Source: Streptomyces tsukubensis
Lineage (GTDB): Bacteria; Actinomycetota; Actinomycetes; Streptomycetales; Streptomycetaceae
Direction of reading: 5' to 3'
NCBI RefSeq assembly: GCF_003932715.1
Contig: NZ_CP020700.1
Location: forward strand, 434,001-498,000
Length of the DNA stretch: 64,000 nt
Part shown: positions 8,901 to 15,500 of the stretch, in pieces
How positions within the stretch are numbered: position 1 is the stretch's first letter
Layout: each line of letters starts with the position of its first letter
Notes under the pieces: generated by a model
Told to the model about the DNA's origin: nothing
The model's database searches: none
What the model saw: only the letters and a program-made list of their open reading frames with translations
Position numbers and translations under genes: made by a program

Positions 8901-9043
8901 GAGTCCCCGAACTGACGGCGGTGGAGCAGCCGGACGGCGCCCTCCACTGCTGGATCCAGTACAACGCCCTCGCCTTCGACGAGACCGTGATCGCCGCCCT
9001 GTCCGAGGACTTCACGACCGCGCTGACCGCCGCGGGCGCGTAA
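5945..9043 (+). CDS. NRPS loading protein, A-T-C (acyl/aryl acid ligase type)
   Basis: About 1032 residues. Domain order: adenylation (~10-480; core GTSGTTGRSKGV near 159, GDLGRLDAEGYLHLVDR, and final Lys motif NATGKV), thiolation (~510-575; GGDSF with the phosphopantetheine Ser at 544) and condensation (~620-1030; HHMVSDG at 748-754, intact). The substrate pocket lacks the Asp that binds the alpha-amino group in amino-acid A domains (the region reads FPIGTNAGQ), so it probably activates a carboxylic acid that starts the chain. The start is uncertain: TTG 5945 is the only near in-frame standard start, yet it sits inside GGAGGG, which looks like the ribosome site for ATC codons at 5954/5957. 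It is the first gene of the NRPS operon. Confidence 0.85.
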   Translation: MEGIINAPPAPLTVPDLLDARAAKQPDAIAIQVIGGGILSYGSWRDRAVRAARGLADAGVRPGDLVALRFTEDEWDRYAVAFLALHYAGAAGLPLRADAADSEALRITGLCGAVALLRGSVLPALPGVTDHTLDAVEAAGSAGEAPHRPAPGDPAQVVGTSGTTGRSKGVMASHASLTAGQPLNPRPRPYAHSRHALHAFPIGTNAGQMMVMTALTGAPAVVALPRFDAEEFGRAVEELRTGTVFVVPSMAIELLNSGVIRRRDFSGVLLFSSSAAALPAPVARQLTEALPGATVVNVYTSAESSPAQVSMVVDPGRPGSVGRPASPGDLRILGADGATVPAGETGEVWLRQHGPQRGYVGDAAASAGVFRDGWVRMGDLGRLDAEGYLHLVDRESDVIKSGALKVSTLRIEDALHEHPDVADAAALGVPHPVMGSVPVAVVVPAADGVDLDGLRLFLSGRLARAELPVRILLAGDLPRNATGKVVKYRLRELFETPDAPGEAEPSAPEPRTETEIRLAGLWHEVLGRPVRTVADEFFALGGDSFRAVQLAAAVSGRFGVEAGAAVVFGRPSLRAQAAWLDETAAAPTFEAAGGEGAEEPAIPSFLRALREQAHEIPLTSQQENFLDWMAEESGRDVGAVTALFRVTDRLDTEALGRSLTELVRRHPALRTRFVPVPGPVPGLVRTVLDGEPNARITLRSVPGASNDEVNGLLIDERDRLSDLAADPTARLLVVSRAPDDHIVLLAVHHMVSDGWSVGVLLHELGLAYDALRRGRTPRLPEQPLPYGDLVRWANDRWAAGRRHFAAALAGAPSAVDPFPGRRAVDHVHTVARPFTVGADPAARLRKRAGELGVTPFMAVAALWSGLLADRSGQSDLVLMTPVPGRIRPEAERAVGCLVQSLLLRVDCSGGPGFAELAERVRRAATGALDHQMYPYAEFKPSVVAFPAWLRYENWAADAHLPGLLCEPWELPRGTTVPWPLPGGDLGVPELTAVEQPDGALHCWIQYNALAFDETVIAALSEDFTTALTAAGA

Positions 9044-9475
9044 CCCCCTCCACCCCGCACCCGGCACCTCCGCACCTCCCCGTTCCACCGCGCACCTCCC
9101 GCACCCGGCACCTCCGCACCTCCCCCGTTCCACCGCGCACCTCCCGCACGACGGCCCGGATCCGCCAGTGGCGCCGGATCCGGCCCGCCCTCCCGAACCC
9201 GTTGCCGGGCCGCAGTCGCGGTATGCCGTGCCGGCGACCGGGGCCACCCGGTCGCCGGTCGCCGGCCGCCGGGCGCATGCCCCCGGGAAGGCCGGGCTCC
9301 GTCCCCGTACCCCCGTCCGGTTCCCGTCCAGCTCAACGGCCGCTGCCGCACCGCCCCACCGCCCTGTCCCGACCGTCCCCCGGCCTGTGCCGGGCTCCGA
9401 CCGCCGAGGGGCCTCTCCCGCCCCGCTCTCGTGCCCCCCACCGACCGATTCTCCCGACCAGTCCAAGGACCCCCC
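9044..9475. other. C-rich spacer between NRPS genes
   Basis: 432 bp without a recognisable gene. It starts with a 44-45 bp tandem duplication (9057-9145) and stays C-rich with Pro/Arg-rich shadow frames. The next NRPS gene starts at its right end. Such a long gap is unusual inside an otherwise tightly packed NRPS operon, so it may hold an internal promoter. None is identified. Confidence 0.5.
9057..9145. repeat. Two-copy tandem repeat, 44/45 bp
   Basis: Copy 1 spans 9057-9100 and copy 2 spans 9101-9145. They begin with GCACCCGGCACCTCCGCACC, end with CACCGCGCACCTCCC, and differ by one added C. The repeat lies just after the stop of the first NRPS gene. Confidence 0.85.
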
Positions 9476-12400
9476 GTGACCAGCATTCCCGTCAGACCCG
9501 CCCAGCACGGCCTCTGGATCAACGAGCGGCTCGCGCCCCTCGGCGCCATCCACCACATGCCGTTCGCCGTGCGCTTCGAAGGCTCCCTCGACATCCCGGC
9601 GCTCGCCGCCGCCGTCGCCGACCTCACGGCCCGGCATCCGGCGCTGTCGCAGACGGTCCGCGACGAGGACGGCGTGCCCGTCCTGGTGCCCGGTCCGATA
9701 CCCGAACTCGCCGTACGCCGGTGCGATCCGGAGCGGCTGGAGGCCGAGCTGGCCGGGGAGTGCGCCGCGCCGTTCGACCTTGAGGCCGGTCCCCCGGCCC
9801 GGTTCGTGCTGCTGCGCACCGGCGACCGGAGCGCGACCCTGCTGGTGGTGGCGCACCACCTCGTCTTCGACGGCACCTCCACCGACCTCCTCCTGGGCGA
9901 TCTGTCCACCGCCTACGCCCACCGCACCGGCGCCGGACCGGCCCCCGAACCGCTGCCCGCGCCCGCCGCCGTCCCCGCCGACCTCGGCGAGGCGGAGCTC
10001 GCCGCCGCGACCGCCCACTGGTCGGACCGGCCGCTGCCCGCTCCGGCCGTGGCACTGCCCGGACTGGCCGAAGGGGCGGGCGACGGCTCCCAGGACGGGG
10101 TCGGGCCGGGCGCGGCCGCCGCCTTCGACCTCGACCCGGAACTCCGCGCCGAACTGGCCGTCACCGCCGAGAAGCTCGGTGTCACCTTCTTCGAACTGCT
10201 GCTGACGGCCGTCCAGACCCTGCTGCTGCGGTACGGCAACGAGCGCCCGGCGACCGCCGTCGGCCTGGGCACCCGGGGCCCGGACGACACCGGCCGGATC
10301 GGGATGTACGCCAACGAGCTGCCGGTGGTCACCGCCCCGGACCCGGCCCTCCCGTTCGGTGAGTTCGCCCGTACGGTACGGGCCGAGGTGCGGGCCTGCT
10401 CTCCGCACCGGGACGTACCCCTGGCACGGGCGGTCCGGTCGGCGCGGCCCGCGGTGACGGCCGCGCCGGTCACCGTCACCTACCGCCGCCGGATCGCGCC
10501 GGTCGACTTCGCGGGGGTGCGGAGCACCATCGACTGGGTACTGTTCCCCGGGACTGCCCGGGGCGCCTTCCGGCTTCATCTGCTGGACGGGCCCGACCGC
10601 TTCGGGGTCCTCCTGATGCACCGTACGGAGCTGCTCTCCCCCGCCGCCGCCGAACGGATCGCGGACCATCTGCGGAGGCTGCTCGCCGCGATCGTGGCGG
10701 CGCCCGGAACCCCGCTGGCCGATCTGCCGTTCCTCGACGAGTCCGAATCGGCGCCGCTGCACGGCCCCGTGCCCGCCGCCGAAGCGGCCGGGGCCACCCT
10801 GCCCGCGCTGCTGGCCGACGCCTTCGCCGTACACCGGGACCGGATCGCGCTCACCGCCGACGGCCGCGACATCACCTATGCGGAGCTGGCGGCCGCGGTC
10901 GGCGGGCTCGCCGCCCGGCTGACGGCGGCCGGGGTGGGGCCGGGCACCGTGGTGGCCGTCTGCGCCGAGCGGTCGGCCGAGGCGGTGGCCGCCGTACTCG
11001 CCGTCCAGTGGGCCGGGGGCGCCCATCTTCCGGTCGACCCGGCGTATCCGGCGGAGCGCGTGGCCTTCGTGCTCGGGGACGCCGGTGCGCCGCTCGCCCT
11101 CGCGCAGCGGCGGACGGCGGACCGGGTCGCCGGTCACGGCCGGACCCTGCTGCTGGACGATCTCTTCACCACGCCCGCGGCCGAGGTCTCCCCGGCCGCC
11201 GCCCCGTCCCCCGCCGACCTCGCCTATCTCATCTACACCTCGGGCTCCACCGGCCGCCCCAAGGGCGTCGAGGTGCCGCACGGCGCGCTGGCCCATCTGC
11301 TGCTGGCCTTCCGCGATCTGCTGGACTCGGCCCCCGGCGACGTCTGGCTCGCCGTCACCTCTCTCTCCTTCGACATCTCCGCGCTGGAGCTGCTGCTGCC
11401 GCTGATCACCGGCGGCCGGGTGGTGGTCGCGGGCGAGGAGCAGACCCGCGACGGCCGGGCGCTGACCGGACTGGCAGGGAAGCACGGCGTCACCCATCTC
11501 CAAGCCACCCCGTCGAGCTGGCGGCTGATGCTCGACGCCGGACTCACCGCGCCGGGGCTCACCGCGCTCAGCGGAGGCGAGGCCCTGCCGCTGCCCCTCG
11601 CCCGCGCGCTGCGCGAGCGGGTCGGACGGCTGTGGAACGTGTACGGGCCGACCGAGACCACGATCTGGTCCACCGCCGCGGAAGTACCCGCCGGGCCCAC
11701 CGCGGTGACGGTGGGGAAGCCCATCGCCGGGACGGCCGTGCTGGTGCTGGATCCGGGCGGACACCCCGTACCGCACGGGGTCACCGGCGAACTGGCGATC
11801 GGCGGGGCGGGGCTGGCCCGCGGCTACCGCGGCCGCCCGGAGCTGACCGCCGCGCGGTTCGTCACCGACCCGGTCGCCGGTCTGCGGCTGTACCGCACGG
11901 GCGATCTGGCCCGGATCCGGCCGGACGGCAGCCTGCTCTGCCTGGGCCGGATCGACGACCAGGTCAAACTGCGCGGCCACCGCATCGAGCTGGGCGAAGT
12001 GGAGACGAGGGTCCAGGAGCATCCGTCGGTGGCGGCGGCCGCCGCCGCCGTCCGCGGCAGCGCCGACGATCCGGGCGGGCAGGTGCTCGCCGTCTACCCG
12101 GTGTGGCGGCCGGGCGTTCCCGTTCCCACCCTGTCCGAGCTGCGGGCCTTCCTCGCCCTCACGCTGCCCGATGCCATGCTGCCCGGGGCCGTGCACGCCC
12201 TGCCCTCGCTGCCGTTGACACCGAACGGGAAGACCGACCGGCGGGCCCTTCCCGAACCCGTCCGCGAAACACCCGGGGACGAGGCGCCCGGGGCCGGGGC
12301 GGACGAGCCCTGGGACGAGATCACCACCGAGGTCGCCGCCGTCTGGTGCGAGGTCCTCGGGCTGCCGTCGATCGGCCTCGACGACGATGTCTTCGACCTC

Positions 12401-12550
12401 GGCGCGCACTCGCTGACGATCACCCGGGTGGCCGCCCGGATCCGTGACCGCATCGGAGCCGAGGTGCCGCTCCATGTGTTCTACGAGGAGCCGACGGTCG
12501 CCGCGATCGCCGACGCCGTCACCGTCGAGCTGCTCGCCGGGGAGCAGTGA
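9476..12550 (+). CDS. NRPS module C-A-T, predicted glycine-activating
   Basis: GTG 9476 is preferred over the in-frame GTG 9431 because AAGGA lies 6-7 bases ahead of it, and residue 1 then begins the condensation domain directly. That gives 1024 residues. C domain ~5-430 has intact HHLVFDG at 127-133. A domain ~455-940 has YTSGSTGRPKG and YGPTETT. T domain ~950-1015 has the phosphopantetheine Ser at 979 (GAHSL). Residues lining the pocket read D-I-L-Q-L-G-V-I-W plus the invariant Lys, one change from the published glycine code DILQLGLIWK. Prediction: condenses the upstream acyl group with glycine. The gene overlaps the next one by one base (TGATG). Confidence 0.9.
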   Translation: MTSIPVRPAQHGLWINERLAPLGAIHHMPFAVRFEGSLDIPALAAAVADLTARHPALSQTVRDEDGVPVLVPGPIPELAVRRCDPERLEAELAGECAAPFDLEAGPPARFVLLRTGDRSATLLVVAHHLVFDGTSTDLLLGDLSTAYAHRTGAGPAPEPLPAPAAVPADLGEAELAAATAHWSDRPLPAPAVALPGLAEGAGDGSQDGVGPGAAAAFDLDPELRAELAVTAEKLGVTFFELLLTAVQTLLLRYGNERPATAVGLGTRGPDDTGRIGMYANELPVVTAPDPALPFGEFARTVRAEVRACSPHRDVPLARAVRSARPAVTAAPVTVTYRRRIAPVDFAGVRSTIDWVLFPGTARGAFRLHLLDGPDRFGVLLMHRTELLSPAAAERIADHLRRLLAAIVAAPGTPLADLPFLDESESAPLHGPVPAAEAAGATLPALLADAFAVHRDRIALTADGRDITYAELAAAVGGLAARLTAAGVGPGTVVAVCAERSAEAVAAVLAVQWAGGAHLPVDPAYPAERVAFVLGDAGAPLALAQRRTADRVAGHGRTLLLDDLFTTPAAEVSPAAAPSPADLAYLIYTSGSTGRPKGVEVPHGALAHLLLAFRDLLDSAPGDVWLAVTSLSFDISALELLLPLITGGRVVVAGEEQTRDGRALTGLAGKHGVTHLQATPSSWRLMLDAGLTAPGLTALSGGEALPLPLARALRERVGRLWNVYGPTETTIWSTAAEVPAGPTAVTVGKPIAGTAVLVLDPGGHPVPHGVTGELAIGGAGLARGYRGRPELTAARFVTDPVAGLRLYRTGDLARIRPDGSLLCLGRIDDQVKLRGHRIELGEVETRVQEHPSVAAAAAAVRGSADDPGGQVLAVYPVWRPGVPVPTLSELRAFLALTLPDAMLPGAVHALPSLPLTPNGKTDRRALPEPVRETPGDEAPGAGADEPWDEITTEVAAVWCEVLGLPSIGLDDDVFDLGAHSLTITRVAARIRDRIGAEVPLHVFYEEPTVAAIADAVTVELLAGEQ

Positions 12551-15500
12551 TGGAGCGCGAGACCAACGCCCCGCTGACCGTGGACCGGCCGCGCCGGGTC
12601 CTCAGCCCCGAGCAGCGCGCCCTGCTCGCCCGGAAGCTGCGCGAGCGGCCCGCGGCGGCCGGGCGGCCCCCGTCCGTCGCCCCGCTGCCGGCCGGTGTGC
12701 CCGTACCGCTCTCGCCCGCCCAGGAGCGGCTCTGGTTCGTGGAGCAGCTCACGCCCGGGACCGCCGCCTATGTGCTGCCCACGGCAGGGCGGCTGACCGG
12801 CCCGCTGGAGCCGGGGGCGCTGGCCGAGGCGCTGCGGCTGGTGACCGTCCGGCATCCGGTGCTGCGCAGCGCCTACCCGGCGGACGAGGACGGTACGCCC
12901 CGGGTGGAGACCGTTCCGGCGGAGGAGTTCGCCGTGCCCTGGGAGACCCGGGACCTGAGCGGTCTGCCGCCCGGGGAGCGGGAGTCCGCCGCGCGGGCGG
13001 CGGTGGAGGCGGAGGTCGACCGGCCGTTCGCCGTGGAGGAGGGGCCGCTGGTCCGGGCCCTGCTGCTGCGGCTCGCCGACGACGACCATGTGCTGGTGGT
13101 GTGCCAGCACCATCTCACCGGCGACGGCTGGTCCGCGGGGATCCTCCTCGACGAACTCCTCTCCGGCTACCAGGCGCTGACGTCGGGTGAGCGGCCCGTG
13201 CTGCCGCCGCTGCCCGTCGGGTACGGCGACTACGCGCACTGGCAGCGGGAGCGGCAGGAGCGGCCCGGGGCGGCCGCGGGGCTGCGCTACTGGTGCGAGG
13301 CGATGACCGGGGTGGCGCCCCTGGAGCTGCCCACGGACCGGCCGCGCCCGGCCGTACCGGGTCCGCGGGGGGCGACGTACGCCTTCCGGGTCGACCCTGC
13401 GGTCCACGAGGCGGCGCGGGCCCTGTCCCGGGACCGGGGCGCGACGCTCTACATGACGCTGCTCGCCGCCTTCCAGATCGTCCTCGGGCGGTGGTCGGGG
13501 CAGCGGGACTTCGCCGTGGGCACCCCGTTCGCGGGCCGTCCGACGGAGGAGACGGAGGGGCTGATCGGTCTGTTCAGCACGGTCCTGCCGATGCGGGCCG
13601 ATCTGAGCAGCAGCGGCAGCGGTACGTCGGCCGGGACCGGGACCGGGACCGGCGCCTCCCCCGGCGGCGGTGCGGATGCCCTGCCGGACTTCGCGACCGT
13701 CCTGTCCCGGGTCCGGAGTGCGGCCCTCGGGGCCCAGCAGCACCAGGACACGCCGTTCGAGAAGCTGGTGGAGGCCCTCGACCTGCCGCGGGACGTCAGC
13801 AGGCCGCCCCTCTACCAGGTGTCCTTCGCGCTCCAGAACCACCGGGCGCAGACCGTCCGGCCGCGTGACGTCCAGTGGCGGACGTTCCCCTTCGAGGGCA
13901 GCGGTGTCCATCTGGACCTGGGGCTGTACTGCACCGAGACCGACGAGGGCCTCGAAGCGTTCCTCACCTACCGTACCGATCTGTGGGACGCGGACACCGT
14001 CGCCCGGCTAGCGGGGCACTGGCAGCGGATCCTGTCCGGGGCCGCGGCCGATCCGTCCGCTCCCGCGGGCACGCTCGGCATGCTGTCGCCCGAGGAGCGC
14101 CGCCGGGTGCTGTACGAATGGAACGACAGCGGCAGCGCGGTCCCGGTCGCGGCGACCCTTGCCGATGCCGTCGCCGCGCAGGCCGCCCGTACCCCCGGGG
14201 CGACCGCGCTGGTGCACTCCGGCCGGGCGCTGGACTACGCCGCGCTCGACGGGCGCGCGAACCGGCTGGCGCAGGTGCTGCGGGCCGCCGGGTCGCGGCC
14301 CGGCGCACTGGTCGGGGTCTGTCTCGACCAGGGGCTCGACCAGGCCGTCGCGCTGCTGGCCGTGCTGAAGTCGGGGGCGGCGTACGTACCGCTGGACCCG
14401 GAGCAGCCCGCCGAACGCCTCGGGCACATGCTGACCGATGCGGCGCCCGTCGTGCTGCTGACCACCTCGGCCCACCGGGAGCTGCTGGACGGGGCGGACG
14501 CCCCCGTACTGCTTCTGGACGAACTGGCGGCGGAGCAGGCGGCGGCCCCCGCCGGTCCGCCCGAGGGGGGAGCCGGTCCGGACGATCTGGCGTACGTCAT
14601 CTACACCTCCGGGTCCACGGGCCGGCCCAAGGGGGTCGCGGTGCAGCACCGTCAGGTGCTGACCTATCTGGCCGGTGTGCGGCAGCGGTTCGCGGAGGCG
14701 GGTCTCGGGGACGGGGCGCGCTACGCCCTGCTCCAGTCGCTGGCCTTCGACTTCGGTCTGACGACGCTCTATCTGTCGCTGACCACGGGCGGCGCCCTGC
14801 ATCTGCTGGCGCCGCGCACCCCGGGTCCCGAGCTGGCCGGGTATCTCGCCGCCGAGCGGATCGACTGTGTGAAGCTGACGCCGTCCCATCTGGCGGCGCT
14901 CACGGCCGAGGTGGACGATCCGGGGCTGCTGCTGCCGCGCCGGCTGCTGATCCTCGGCGGGGAGGCGTCGGGCTGGGAGTGGAGCCGTGCGCTGGCCGCG
15001 ACGGCGGCGCGGACCGGCTGCCGGGTGGTCAACCACTACGGCCCGACCGAGGCCACCGTGGGCGTCACGACCCTGCTGGTCGATCCGGAGCGGCCCGCCG
15101 AAGGGCCCACCACGCCGATCGGGCGGCCGATGCCGGGGGCCCGGGTGTATCTGCTGGACCCCTGCGGCGAGCCGGTGCCGCCGGGGGTGACCGGGGAGCT
15201 GTGGATCGGCGGCGACCGGCTGGCCCGCGGCTATCTCGGGCTGCCGGAGCTGACCGCCGAACGGTTCCGGCCGGACCCCTTCGCCGAAGGGACGCAGGAG
15301 GAACCCCGGATGTACCGGACCGGGGACCTCGCCCGGCACCGGCCGGACGGCACCGTCGAGTTCCTCGGCCGCGGCGACGACCAGGTCAAGATCCGCGGCT
15401 ACCGGGTCGAGCTCGGTGAGGTGGAGGCCCATCTCCGGCAGCTGCCCGGAACCGCGGAGGCCGTGGCTGCGGCCCGGGGGCCCGCCGGTGAGCCGGTGCT

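Noticed and set aside
9168..9479. 103-codon frame between NRPS genes
   Set aside because: Pro/Arg/Ala-rich, no domain or ribosome site, runs over the start of the next NRPS gene.
7820..12475. 1551-codon minus-strand open frame opposite the NRPS genes
   Set aside because: Shadow of high-GC coding DNA: Gly/Arg/Gln/His-rich, no domains, fully antisense to recognised A, T and C domains.
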